This document shows, piece by piece, positions 31,706 through 43,666 of a DNA stretch of 64,000 nt. Numbering within the stretch: the first letter of the stretch is position 1; each line of letters opens with the position of its first letter. The notes beneath the pieces are model-generated. The model did no database searches. It was not told the DNA's origin and saw only the letters and a list, made by a program, of their open reading frames with translations. A program made the position numbers and the translations under genes. The DNA comes from Pseudomonas sp. MYb185 (GTDB lineage: Bacteria > Pseudomonadota > Gammaproteobacteria > Pseudomonadales > Pseudomonadaceae), in contig NZ_PCQD01000012.1 in NCBI RefSeq assembly GCF_002979975.1, positions 43,838-107,837 on the forward strand. Reading direction: 5' to 3'.

Positions 31706-32947
31706 CTACTCGCGACCGAACAGGGCCTTGACGAACTCCGGCGCAGTGAACGGCCGCAGGTCATCGATCTGCTCACCCACGCCGATGAAGCGGATCGGCA
31801 GGCCGAACTGCTTGGCCAGGGCGAAGATCACCCCGCCCTTGGCGGTGCCGTCGAGCTTGGTCAGCACCAGGCCGGTCAGCCCGACCGCCTGATCGAACAG
31901 CTTGGTCTGACTGATGGCGTTCTGGCCGGTGCCGGCATCCAGCACCAGCAGTACCTCATGCGGCGCCTCGGCATCGAGCTTGGTCAGCACGCGCTTGACC
32001 TTCTTCAGCTCGTCCATCAGGTTGTCCTTGTTGTGCAGACGTCCGGCGGTGTCGGCGATCAGCACATCCACCCCGCGGGACTTGGCCGCCTGCAACGCAT
32101 CGAACACCACCGAGGCGGAGTCCGCGCCAGTGTGCTGGGCGATCACCGGAATGCTGTTGCGCTCGCCCCACACCTGCAGTTGCTCGACCGCCGCGGCACG
32201 GAAGGTATCACCCGCTGCCAGCATCACCTGCTTGCCCTCGCCCTGCAGACGCTTGGCCAGCTTGCCGATGGTGGTGGTCTTGCCTACCCCGTTGACGCCC
32301 ACTACCAGGATCACATACGGCTGCTTGCCGGCATCGATCTGCATCGGCTTGGCGACATGACTGAGCAGACCTTCCAGTTCGTTCTGCAGCGCGCGGTACA
32401 GCGCATTGCGGTTGGACAGTTCGCGGCGGCGAACGCGCTGCTGCAGCGACTCCATGATCAGGGTGGTGGCTTCGATACCGACGTCGGCCATCAGCAGACG
32501 GGTTTCCATCTCCTCCAGCAGTTCGTCGTCGATTTCCTTTTCACCGAGGAACAGGTTGGCCATGCCCTCGCCAAGGTTGGCGCTGGTCTTCGACAGTCCG
32601 GCGCGCATCCGCGCGAAGAAGCCCTTGGGCTCGGCGGCCTGCTGCGGCTCAGGGGCCGGCGCAGCAGCCTCGCCCAGACCGGAAAACAGCTCCGCGGCAG
32701 CCTGGCGGGCAGCCTGATCGTGGCTGGCGGAGGCGGCGGCCGGCTCGCTGGCGGGGGCTGACGGTGCGTTCTGCTGGGCAACATCCTGCGGCTCGGGCGC
32801 AGCAGGCGTCACTGGCGGCGGCTCGGCCACCGGCTCATCGGCCTTGCGGCGCATCCAGCCGAACAGACCTTTCTTGCCGGCCTTGCCGTCGTCGTTGCGC
32901 TCGGGGTCCTGTTCGGGGTGCTCTGGCTTGTCTTTGGAACCAAACAT
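31706..32947 (-). CDS. ftsY: signal recognition particle receptor FtsY
   Basis: A 413-aa SRP receptor GTPase. Its acidic, Pro/Ala-rich N-terminal region (about 1-105) varies among species and mediates membrane contact. It is followed by the NG domain with G1 VVGVNGVGKTTTIGKLAKRL, DTFRAAAVEQLQVW, DTAGRLHNKDNLMDEL and LTKLDGTAKGG. It docks ribosome-SRP complexes at the inner membrane. It is the first gene of the ftsYEX operon and divergent from the M16 peptidase pair, as in P. aeruginosa. Confidence 0.97.
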   Translation of the reverse strand: MFGSKDKPEHPEQDPERNDDGKAGKKGLFGWMRRKADEPVAEPPPVTPAAPEPQDVAQQNAPSAPASEPAAASASHDQAARQAAAELFSGLGEAAAPAPEPQQAAEPKGFFARMRAGLSKTSANLGEGMANLFLGEKEIDDELLEEMETRLLMADVGIEATTLIMESLQQRVRRRELSNRNALYRALQNELEGLLSHVAKPMQIDAGKQPYVILVVGVNGVGKTTTIGKLAKRLQGEGKQVMLAAGDTFRAAAVEQLQVWGERNSIPVIAQHTGADSASVVFDALQAAKSRGVDVLIADTAGRLHNKDNLMDELKKVKRVLTKLDAEAPHEVLLVLDAGTGQNAISQTKLFDQAVGLTGLVLTKLDGTAKGGVIFALAKQFGLPIRFIGVGEQIDDLRPFTAPEFVKALFGRE

Positions 32948-32969
32948 TGACGATCACTATCTGAGTCTG

Positions 32970-32990
32970 GCGCAGGCATTTAGCCTGCGC
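32970..32990. other. hairpin in the ftsY / M16 peptidase divergent region
   Basis: GCGCAGGC (32970-32977), loop ATTTA, GCCTGCGC (32983-32990): a perfect 8-bp stem within the 112-bp region from which ftsY and the peptidase genes diverge. It could be an operator or a 5'-UTR structure. Confidence 0.4.
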
Positions 32991-33059
32991 GTTGAAGGTT
33001 GGGTTATCCTACCCCACTTCCGCTACCGACGGTATGACCCTCTAGCCACAGGACTTCAG

Positions 33060-34421
33060 ATGCACATGGCGCGGCGCTCATTATTTTTCATTCTCCTGCT
33101 GATGGTCGGCCTGACCAGCAGCGTCCAGGCCAACGGCACCCGGCAGCCGACCCACGAATTCACCCTCGACAATGGCCTCAAGGTCATCGTCCGCGAGGAT
33201 CACCGCGCCCCGGTGGTGGTATCGCAGCTGTGGTACCGGGTTGGCAGCAGCTACGAACCTCCGGGGCGTACCGGTCTGTCCCACGCCCTGGAACACATGA
33301 TGTTCAAAGGTAGCGAACGCCTGGCTCCGGGCCAGGCATCGCATCTGCTGAGCAGCCTCGGCGCCCAGGAGAATGCCTTTACCAGCCGCGATTACACCGC
33401 CTACTACCAGGTGCTCAGCCGCGACCAGCTGGCCATTGCCCTGGAGCTGGAGGCCGAGCGCATGCATGGCCTGACCCTGCCCGAGGACGAGTTCCTGCGC
33501 GAGATGGAAGTCATCAAGGAGGAGCGCCGCCTGCGTGTGGACGACAACCCCAACAGCCTCGCCTACGAGCGCTTCCTGACCCTGGCGCACATGGCCAGCC
33601 CCTACGCCCAACCGGTGATCGGCTGGATGCACGACCTGGATCGCCTCAGCGTGGAGGATCTGCGTGAGTGGTATCGGCGTTACTACCAGCCGAGCAACGC
33701 CATCCTGGTGGTGGTCGGCGATGTACAGGTGGATGCGGTGCGCAGCCTGGCCGAACGCTATTTCGGTCCGCTGGACAATACCCCCAGCCCGGCCGCCAGG
33801 GCGCCGCTGGAACTGCCGGTCGGGGGTGAGCGCAGCCTGAGCCTGAACCTGCCGGTACAGATGCCCAGCCTGCTGCTCGGTTTCAATGTGCCCAGCCTGA
33901 GCACCGCCGAACATGCCTGGGAAGTGCATGCCCTGCGTCTGCTCGAAGCGGTGCTCGACGGTGGCTACAGTGCCCGCCTGGCCAGCCATCTGGAGCGCGC
34001 CCAGTCCATCGCCACCGCAGCCTCGGCCAGTTATGAAGGCTTCGCCCGCGGCGATACCCTGTTCCTGCTCTCGGGTGTACCCAGCCAGTCCCGGCAGGTC
34101 AGTCTCGAACAACTGGAACAGGCACTCTGGGAGCAGATCGATGAGCTCAAGCAGACCCCGCCCAGCCAGGAGGAGCTGAACCGGGTGCAGGCACAGATGA
34201 CCGCTGCCCTGGTCTATGCCCAGGACAGCATCAGCCACCAGGCCAACCAGATCGGCATGCTGGAAAGCATCGGCCTGCCCTGGACCCTGCTGGATGAGGA
34301 TATTGCCGCGCTGGAGGCGATCACCCCCGAGCAGATCAGCGAGGTCGCGCGACGCTACCTGGTGCCCGAGCGCCTGACCCGTGCACACATTCTGCCTGTT
34401 GCCACCGAGGAGGAGCGCTGA
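33060..34421 (+). CDS. M16-family zinc peptidase, catalytic member
   Basis: A 453-aa protein from ATG 33060 (AGGA upstream); the frame is open upstream but overlaps ftsY. A hydrophobic export signal (about 6-25, ending near VQA-NG) is followed by an M16 N-terminal domain with the inverted zinc motif HALEHMMFKG (HxxEH) and the third ligand Glu region EMEVIKEERR. A C-terminal M16 domain completes it. It is probably a periplasmic peptidase. Its TGA overlaps the start of the next gene as TGATG, and the next gene is the non-catalytic homologue, so the two probably act as a pair, as mitochondrial processing peptidase subunits do. Confidence 0.92.
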   Translation: MHMARRSLFFILLLMVGLTSSVQANGTRQPTHEFTLDNGLKVIVREDHRAPVVVSQLWYRVGSSYEPPGRTGLSHALEHMMFKGSERLAPGQASHLLSSLGAQENAFTSRDYTAYYQVLSRDQLAIALELEAERMHGLTLPEDEFLREMEVIKEERRLRVDDNPNSLAYERFLTLAHMASPYAQPVIGWMHDLDRLSVEDLREWYRRYYQPSNAILVVVGDVQVDAVRSLAERYFGPLDNTPSPAARAPLELPVGGERSLSLNLPVQMPSLLLGFNVPSLSTAEHAWEVHALRLLEAVLDGGYSARLASHLERAQSIATAASASYEGFARGDTLFLLSGVPSQSRQVSLEQLEQALWEQIDELKQTPPSQEELNRVQAQMTAALVYAQDSISHQANQIGMLESIGLPWTLLDEDIAALEAITPEQISEVARRYLVPERLTRAHILPVATEEER

Positions 34422-35998
34422 TGGCCGCTGCAACAACCAACCGGCGCTGGGTATTGGCCCTGCTGCTGTTGATCGCCCTGGTGGCGGCTCTGGTGCTGCT
34501 GCGCAAGCCGGCACCGCAAGCCCCGGCGCAGATACCCGCCGAGACCAGCCAGCCAGTCACCGAGTCGGACCCCGAGGCGCAACCGGATGCGGTGGAGGAG
34601 CTGCTGCCGGAACTGGACTCGCTGCAGAACATCGATCTGCAAAAACCACCCGCCCGGCGCAACCTGGACCTGCAGCACTGGACTACCAGCCAGGGCGCAC
34701 AAGTCTATTTCATGCCCGCCGAGGAGCTGCCGATGCTCGACGTGCAACTGCTGTTCGCCGCCGGCGCCAGCCGCGACGGCGAGCTGCCGGGGCTGGCGAC
34801 CATGACCAATGCCATGCTCAACGAAGGCAGCGGCAGCAAGGACGCAGGCTCCATCGCGATGGGCTTCGAGCGGCTTGGCGCCGAGTTTTCCAACAGCTCG
34901 CACCGGGACATGGCACTGGTTGGCCTGCGCAGCCTGACCGCCGCCGACAAACTCGACCCGGCACTGGCTCTGTTCGCCGAGGTCATCGCCCGCCCCAGCT
35001 TCCCCGAGGATGCCTTCGAGCGCCTGCGCAACCAGTTGCTGGCCAGCCTCCAGTTCCGCCTGCAGCGCCCCTCGGCACTGGCCAGCGAGGCATTCTGGGC
35101 CGATCTGTACCCGCACCATCCCTATGGCAGCCTGCCAGAAGGCACTGCCGACAGCCTCGGCCAGTTGGGCCCGGACGACCTGCGCCAGTTCCATCGGCAG
35201 TACTACAGCGCCGGCAATGCAGTGATCGCGCTGGTCGGTGATATCGACCGCGAACGCGCCGAACGCATCGCCCAGCGGCTGGCCGACGCCCTGCCCCAGG
35301 GTCCAGCTGCCGCCCCCATCGGCGAGCCGTTGCCGATCGCCACCAGCCATCGGCACATCGACTTCAACGGCCAGCAGACGCACATCCTGGTGGGCCAGCA
35401 TGGCATCAGCCGGCACAACCCCGACTATGCCGCACTGTACGTCGGCAACCAGATTCTCGGTGGGTCGGGCTTCGGTTCACGCCTGATGCAGGAGATCCGC
35501 GAGAGCCGTGGCCTGTCCTACTCGGTCAGCAGTCGCCTGGTGCCGATGCAGGCCACCGGCCCGGTCATGGTCAGCATGCAGACCCGTGCCGACCAGGTAG
35601 ACCTGGCGCTGTCGGTCATTCACCAGAGCCTCGATGAGTTCATCAGCGAAGGGCCGACCGAAGCAGAGCTGCTGCGCACCAAGCGGCAGATCAATGGCGA
35701 ATTCCCACTGAGCACAGCCAATAATGCGTCGATCGTCGCCCAACTGGGGGTGATCGGTTTCTATGGCCTGCCGCTCAATCACCTGCAACTGTTCCTCGAC
35801 CAGGTACAGGCGTTGACCACCGAGGATATCCGCGACGCCTTCGCCCGGTATTTCCACCCGGACCAGCGCCTGGTGATCACCGTGGGCCCGGCGCTGGTCA
35901 TCCAGCAGAGCGAAGAGGATCTCGATAGTCAGGAAGACGAGTCTACGCAGGCCGTCGAGCCTGGCAGCAACCCCCCGGTCCCGGAGCCCCAGGCATGA
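34421..35998 (+). CDS. M16-family homologue lacking the zinc motif, membrane-anchored
   Basis: A 525-aa protein with one N-terminal membrane helix (about 10-28), a Pro/Glu-rich linker and two M16-type domains. At the place of HxxEH it has GELPGLATMTNAMLNEGS, so the zinc ligands are absent. The C-terminal domain keeps an R/Y-type loop (ESRGLSYSVSSRL). It is therefore a non-catalytic partner or scaffold for the upstream active peptidase; it is translationally coupled to it and, via ATGA, to rsmD downstream. The export signal of the upstream protein and the anchor here suggest a periplasmic complex at the inner membrane. Confidence 0.9.
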   Translation: MAAATTNRRWVLALLLLIALVAALVLLRKPAPQAPAQIPAETSQPVTESDPEAQPDAVEELLPELDSLQNIDLQKPPARRNLDLQHWTTSQGAQVYFMPAEELPMLDVQLLFAAGASRDGELPGLATMTNAMLNEGSGSKDAGSIAMGFERLGAEFSNSSHRDMALVGLRSLTAADKLDPALALFAEVIARPSFPEDAFERLRNQLLASLQFRLQRPSALASEAFWADLYPHHPYGSLPEGTADSLGQLGPDDLRQFHRQYYSAGNAVIALVGDIDRERAERIAQRLADALPQGPAAAPIGEPLPIATSHRHIDFNGQQTHILVGQHGISRHNPDYAALYVGNQILGGSGFGSRLMQEIRESRGLSYSVSSRLVPMQATGPVMVSMQTRADQVDLALSVIHQSLDEFISEGPTEAELLRTKRQINGEFPLSTANNASIVAQLGVIGFYGLPLNHLQLFLDQVQALTTEDIRDAFARYFHPDQRLVITVGPALVIQQSEEDLDSQEDESTQAVEPGSNPPVPEPQA

Positions 35999-36588
35999 AG
36001 CAGTCCAAAACCCGCCAGAGCCAGCTGCGCATCATCGCCGGCGAATGGCGCAGCCGCCGTTTCAGCTTCACCGAACAGCCGGGCCTGCGGCCCACGCCCG
36101 ACCGGGTACGGGAAACCCTGTTCAACTGGCTGAGCGCCTACATCGAAGGGGCCCGTTGCCTCGATCTGTTCGCCGGCAGTGGCGCGCTGACCCTGGAGGC
36201 CCTGTCCCGTGGCGCAGCCACCGCGCTGAGCTGCGACCTGAGCCGCGAGGTGGTGGAAACCCTGCGCGGCCATCTGCAGACCCTGCAGTGCGAACGCGGC
36301 GAGGTGCGCCAGCAGGATGCCTTGAGCCTGCTGGCAAGCTCCCCGGAGACACCCTTCGACGTGGTGTTCCTCGACCCGCCATTCCACCAGGATCTGCTGA
36401 TTCCAGCCTGTACCGCACTGGAAGCCAACGGCTGGCTGAGCACCGATGCGCTGATCTATACCGAAAGCGAAACCGCGCCGGACCGCCTGCCGCACCCGCC
36501 GAACTGGCAGTTGCACCGGCAGAAGAAGGCCGGCCAGGTCTGGTACAGCCTGTGGCAGCGACACGAGACACAAGCCCTTGGAGTGTAG
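35995..36588 (+). CDS. rsmD: 16S rRNA (guanine(966)-N(2))-methyltransferase RsmD
   Basis: A 197-aa SAM-dependent enzyme that methylates G966 of 16S rRNA in small-subunit assembly. Family features are QLRIIAGEWRSRRFSF, LRPTPDRVRETLFNWL, motif I CLDLFAGSGALTLEALSRGA and motif IV FDVVFLDPPF. The start overlaps the preceding peptidase homologue as ATGA. Its last codons (LGV-stop) lie inside a REP-like hairpin, so the repeat supplies the stop codon and the C-terminus. Confidence 0.95.
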   Translation: MKQSKTRQSQLRIIAGEWRSRRFSFTEQPGLRPTPDRVRETLFNWLSAYIEGARCLDLFAGSGALTLEALSRGAATALSCDLSREVVETLRGHLQTLQCERGEVRQQDALSLLASSPETPFDVVFLDPPFHQDLLIPACTALEANGWLSTDALIYTESETAPDRLPHPPNWQLHRQKKAGQVWYSLWQRHETQALGV

Positions 36589-36662
36589 TGCGCCCGCGCT
36601 ACGCTCTGGTACCCACGCAGGCCACCCGGAACCCCTGTCGTCGCGCAGGCGCGCGACAACCC
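36585..36662. repeat. single REP-like unit overlapping the rsmD stop
   Basis: GTAGTGC-GCCC-GCGCTAC (36586-36603) and GTCGCGC-AGGC-GCGCGAC (36640-36657) are a diverged copy of the two-hairpin unit at 14914-15338. The first hairpin includes the TAG stop of rsmD. The remaining 127 bp up to coaD show nothing further that I can name. Confidence 0.8.
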
Positions 36663-36693
36663 GAAAGACGCTTGCCGCTCAGACCTGGAATAG

Positions 36694-37269
<576 letters not shown>

Positions 37270-37289
37270 ACGGCAGCTACCCGGAGTAA

Positions 37290-39221
<1,932 letters not shown>

Positions 39222-39235
<14 letters not shown>

Positions 39236-41042
39236 CCGCCTGTTCCAGACGCTGGGCCTCATTCGTGGATACCCGCTGCGCCAGCCCGGCATGGCCGCGC
39301 CGCAAATGCCGGCGCACGCGCAGCATGTAATGCAGGTCATTGAGCAACGAGGTGGCCTGCCAGCCATCCAGCTCCCGGTTGCGCAACTGCTGTTGCAGCT
39401 CACGCTGGAAGGCCTCGGCAAACAGCCGGTCCTGCGCTTCGCCATCCTCCAGCCGCTGGCCGCGAGCCTCGGCATCATCGGCCACCTCCAGCCAGTGGCG
39501 CAGTTCCAGCAGGGACAGGCCACCCTGTTCCCGTAGCCGCATGTACGCCTCACGGATCGCCGGCTGGGTGCTGTCGATCTGATGACGCAGGTTGCTCTGC
39601 AGGTGCTTGGCCGCCTTGACCGCGCTCACCAGATCCCGCGCCGCCGTAGTCGCGTTGAGCATCGCCTGTTGCTGCTCGGGCAGCAGCGAGACGTCGACAT
39701 GGGACAGGAAGTCGACGATATCGGCATACACCCCCTTGATGTGGCGTTCGTACAAGGCATCGGCGTCTTCACGCATCGCCAGCGGCACCGGCTGGCGCAC
39801 CTGCTCATGCAGTTCGGCTGGCGTCAGCTCGGCCAGGCGCGACGGCAGATACAGCGCCGCACCGACCACCTGCCGGCTCAATTGCGCCAGATGCTGCACC
39901 TCCTGGTCCAGTACCTTGAGCGCAGTATCGGCGTGCAGCAAGGCCGACTCGTTGATGTACAACGCTCGGGTGCGCGGCTGCTCACTGAGCATGCCGCCGC
40001 CTTCCGGCAGTGGCTCGCCATCGGGCAGCCAGCGCTCCAGCGCGCGGACCAGCAGAAAACTCCAGGGCAGCATCAGCGCCAGACCGAAGACGTTGTACAG
40101 GCTATGGAAGATCGCCAGCTTGAGCATGTGCGCATCCGGCGCCAGGCCACCCACATCGGCCAGCCATTCGACCGCTGCCATCAGTTGATGCAGCAACAGC
40201 AGCGCGCCACCGGCGGTGACCAGGTTGAAGATCAGGTGGGTGGCGGCGATGCGGCGACCGGCATTGTTGCTGCCGATGGCGGCGAACAACGCGGTGGCCG
40301 TGGAACCGAGATTGGCACCGATCACCAGCGCCAGCGCATTGTCATACTGCACCTGCCCCGCTGCCAGCGCCGCCAGGGTCAGCACCAGGGTAGCGTGGCT
40401 GGACTGCATGATCACCGTGGCCAGCGCACCGATCAGCACGAACAACAGTACCCCGGACCAGCCTTCGACAGCGTAGCGCCCAAGATCGAAGGCGCCTTCG
40501 AAGCCGCTGAAGCCGGTCTTCATCAGATCGATGCCGAGAAACAGCAAACCGATACCCAGCAGCGCCAGCCCCAGGCCACGCCAGTTGCCGGCCTCGCGTC
40601 GGGCCAGAAACACGCCGAAGGCGAGCATGGGCATCGACAGCTGGGCCATGTCCAGCTTGAGACCGGCCAGGGCAATCAGCCAGGCGCCGGAGGTGGTCCC
40701 GAGGTTGGCACCCAATACCAGGCCGACTCCGCCCAGGGTGTTGATCAGCCCGGCACTGAGAAAGGCAATGCCGAGCAGCGTGACCAGGGTGCTGGACTGC
40801 ACCATGGCGGTACTCACTACCCCCACCAGCAGGCTTTTCCACAGGCCGCTGGTGCTCCACTTCAGCCAGCGCTCCAGCGCGCCGCCGGAGAAGGCGCGAA
40901 AGCCCTCCTCCAGCCGGCCAATACCGAGCACGAACAGCGCCACGCCGGCAGCCAGCGTGGCCACTGCCGTGCTCCAGATCATCAAACCGAGCAATCCCAG
41001 CAACAGGGCTGGCAGCCAGACCTGCCCGACTATCTTGCGCAT
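39222..41042 (-). CDS. Na/Pi cotransporter family protein (YjbB/NptA-like)
   Basis: A 606-aa protein with an N-terminal membrane half of about eight to ten helices containing the PF02690 repeat motifs TAMVQSSTLVTLLGIAFLSA, GANLGTTSGAWLIAL, and later MQSSHATLVLTLAALAAG with GANLGSTATAL. A cytoplasmic C-terminal half (about 360-606) is helical and PhoU-like. The QSS repeats are the signature of sodium/phosphate symporters and exporters of this family. The direction of transport cannot be read. It is a single gene, its 3' end overlapping ggt. Confidence 0.9.
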
Positions 41043-41105
41043 AAGCCCCGACTACCATCAGACAGGCCAGGACTGCCGGCTAACGCCGCAGCCGGATTGC
41101 CTCGA

Positions 41106-41444
41106 TCAGCGATTCTCGTCGCGCTGCTTGCGACCGTAACCGCTCTTGGTGCAACCCAGGCAACGCATGAAGGTTTCCTTGCCGGGGCGGACCACCAGCT
41201 CCTGCCCCGCTTCGGCGGTGTTGCCCGCCAGTGCGGTGAACGGCAGGCTGACGACGAAGGCTGCCGCGCCGACCGCAGTGATGGCGGCGCCGATCGGCCG
41301 GGCGATGACCAGATCACCGACCATGGCGAAGATGCCGGGGTTCTCGACGTGTTCCTGGTAACCATAGTTGGCCTCGGTGGCCATGACGCTGCCGGCAAGC
41401 AGCAGGCCGGCGAACAGAGCAGTGAAGTGACGTAACAGGCGCAT
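41106..41444 (-). CDS. small exported membrane protein, conserved in pseudomonads, unknown function
   Basis: A 112-aa protein from ATG 41444 (AGGGA upstream); an upstream extension to 41516 is not needed. It has a signal peptide ending GSVMA-TE, then one hydrophobic segment ([20 protein letters not shown] and [14 protein letters not shown]). A basic tail follows with [15 protein letters not shown], containing a CLGC pair. I recall similar pseudomonad proteins sometimes labelled multidrug transporter, but it is too small for that. It lies 64 bp upstream of the Na/Pi transporter gene on the same strand. Confidence 0.75.
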   Translation of the reverse strand: MRLLRHFTALFAGLLLAGSVMATEANYGYQEHVENPGIFAMVGDLVIARPIGAAITAVGAAAFVVSLPFTALAGNTAEAGQELVVRPGKETFMRCLGCTKSGYGRKQRDENR

Positions 41445-41603
41445 ATGTGTAATCCCTGATGGTGAGCCCGATGGGAGCATCGTTTTGTTGTCAGGGCACT
41501 CCTTCCCGGAGTGCACTCAATGGCAATTGTAGGCCCATTCGGAATATTAGGAAACGTGACATGGGCAAAGCGCTACCAGTCGCACATTTTCCTCAACCGA
41601 GTC

Positions 41604-43325
41604 TCAACCGAGGTCCTCCAGCCACTGGCCCAACTCCGGTAACGGCATCGGCGTGGCGTACCAGCAGCCCTGTCCCAGCACGCAACCCAGGCCCTGCAGA
41701 CATGCCATCTGCGCCACGGTCTCGACCCCGTCCGCCAAGGTCCGCATACCCAGCACCGCTGCCATCTCCACCACTGCGCGAGTGAGCGCCCGGTCACCGA
41801 TATTATCCGGCAGACCTGCGGTAAACAGACGGTCGATCTTCAAGGTGCTGGCCGGCAACCCCTTCAATCGCGCGAGTGAGGCGTGGCCCGTGCCAAAACC
41901 GCCCACTCCCAGACTGACACCGGTTTCGGCCAGGGCCAGCAGGTTCTGCCGCACCGGCGTGCTGGGGTCCACGGCAGTCTCCTCGATGACCTCCAGCTCC
42001 AGATGGCGCGGCGCCAGGCCATTTTCCTGCAGCACCTGCTGCACCAGTTGGGCAAAACCCGGCGTACGTAACAGAGCGGTGCCAATGCGCACTGTCACTC
42101 GCGCATCCAGCAACCCCGCCGCCAACAGCTGCGCCTTGTCCCGACAGGCCTGCTGCAAGGCCCAGCGCTCGATATCAGCCGCCAGGCCATGCGCCTGGGC
42201 CATGGGCATGAACTCCTCGGGCATGACTAGCCGCTGCTCGGAGCGCCAACGCAACATCGCCTCCAGGCCGGACGGCCTCAGGCTGCGCATATCGAACTGC
42301 GGTTGGTAGTGCAGTTCCAGTTGCCGCTGTGCGACGGCCCGACGCAGTGCTGTCAGTTGCCGATGGGCCTTCTCGGTGCGCTCGAGCAAGGCCATGCTGA
42401 AGACCCTGACGCGATCACCGCCATCCAGCTTGGCCTGGTACATGGCGATATCGGCCTCATCCAGCAAGTCATCGGCCTCCTGCTGCCCGTTCAGCAGGCT
42501 GATACCAATGCTCGCGGTGACCTGCAAAGCCAGGCCCTCCACGCTGAACGGTTGTTGCAGGCTGGCGACCAGACGGGCAGCAACCCGCTGCGCCAGCTCC
42601 GGGTCATTGTCCAGGTGCGCCAGCACCACGAACTCGTCCCCACCGAGCCTGCCCAGCAGATCATGATCACGCAGCCTGCGACGCAGGCGCTCGGCCACCC
42701 TCTTGAGCAGCAGATCTCCCAACCGATGGCCGTGTTTATCGTTGACCGCCTTGAAACCATCCAGGTCTATGTACAGCACTGCCAGGGAGTGGCCCCGGCT
42801 GCGGCACTCCTGTAGTGCTTGAGTCAGGGCCTGCAGGAACTGTTCGCGGTTGGGGCATCCGGTGAGGCTGTCGTGGGAAGCGAGAAACGCGATATGCTCG
42901 GTGTATCTGCGTTGCTCGGTAATGTCATGGCAGCTGTTGACGAACAGCCGCTGCCCCCGCCACATGAACTCGCCAACACTCAGCCGCAGGGTCAGACATT
43001 CACTGCCCCGGCGCCATCCCGCCAACTCCCGCCCCGTGATTCCTCCGGTATACCAGGACTGCGGCTGGGGATCAGGGTCGGACAATGCAGCAGGCAGGGA
43101 TATCACCAGAGAGATATGCTGGCCCAGCAACTGGCCGGCGGTATAACGGAACAGTTCCAGAGCAGCGTTGTTGGCCATCCGGATCGTGCCCTGCTCGTCG
43201 GTCACCAGTACGCCGTCCTGCAGCGCATCGAACATGGCCGTGAGGAACGCAGCATCCAGGCCTGCCCGGCCCAATAGACTGGCTGCACCGGCCCCGCTGT
43301 CTACTTCGTCTCCTGGGTACTCCAC
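41604..43325 (-). CDS. PAS-GGDEF-EAL protein with degenerate EAL domain
   Basis: About 573 aa from GTG 43325 (GAGGAA 6 bases upstream); a TTG at 43352 and an ATG at 43235 are alternatives. No membrane segment is visible. A PAS domain (about 30-150; DGVLVTDEQGTIRMANNAAL), a GGDEF domain with intact LGRLGGDEFVVL (about 165-325) and an EAL-type domain (about 340-570) follow in order. In the latter EAL reads LEAMLRW, the usual DDFGTGYSS reads VGGFGTGHAS, and the metal-binding Asn of VNVS is missing (VRIGTAL). It is therefore probably a diguanylate cyclase whose EAL part binds rather than cleaves cyclic-di-GMP. Confidence 0.9.
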   Translation of the reverse strand: MEYPGDEVDSGAGAASLLGRAGLDAAFLTAMFDALQDGVLVTDEQGTIRMANNAALELFRYTAGQLLGQHISLVISLPAALSDPDPQPQSWYTGGITGRELAGWRRGSECLTLRLSVGEFMWRGQRLFVNSCHDITEQRRYTEHIAFLASHDSLTGCPNREQFLQALTQALQECRSRGHSLAVLYIDLDGFKAVNDKHGHRLGDLLLKRVAERLRRRLRDHDLLGRLGGDEFVVLAHLDNDPELAQRVAARLVASLQQPFSVEGLALQVTASIGISLLNGQQEADDLLDEADIAMYQAKLDGGDRVRVFSMALLERTEKAHRQLTALRRAVAQRQLELHYQPQFDMRSLRPSGLEAMLRWRSEQRLVMPEEFMPMAQAHGLAADIERWALQQACRDKAQLLAAGLLDARVTVRIGTALLRTPGFAQLVQQVLQENGLAPRHLELEVIEETAVDPSTPVRQNLLALAETGVSLGVGGFGTGHASLARLKGLPASTLKIDRLFTAGLPDNIGDRALTRAVVEMAAVLGMRTLADGVETVAQMACLQGLGCVLGQGCWYATPMPLPELGQWLEDLG

Positions 43326-43602
43326 CGCAGATTCCTCGTCCTCGTGCTGCAACGCTCAGCCGGGATCAATACGGCCTGGCATGACCGCAACCCAATAAAG
43401 TTCGCCATGGCTGCAACGATTTGCTTCTCTCTCCATCAAACCTCAAAGGATGCGAAATACATGCTCATGGCGAGTGCCGAAATCACCTGCGTGTCCGGCG
43501 GGCTGAGCGCTCCCGTTCCGTCGCATCCGCCGCAATCCATCCAGCGAAACCCAGCGAATGGTAGCACGACACCATCATTTGTTAACCACAAATTACGCAA
43601 CA

Positions 43603-43634
43603 GGCGTAACCAAAGCTGTTTTCCCGGTTACGCC
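43603..43634. promoter_or_regulatory. inverted repeat upstream of XRE-like regulator, possible operator
   Basis: GGCGTAACC (43603-43611) and GGTTACGCC (43626-43634) are a perfect 9-bp inverted repeat around a 14-bp centre, 33 bp before the start of the HTH gene. It is the only clear structure in the 340-bp intergenic region 43326-43666. Autoregulation by the HTH protein is inference. Confidence 0.5.
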
Positions 43635-43666
43635 ACCCCTCCCGGTTAGCCTGTAGTGTTTCCGGC

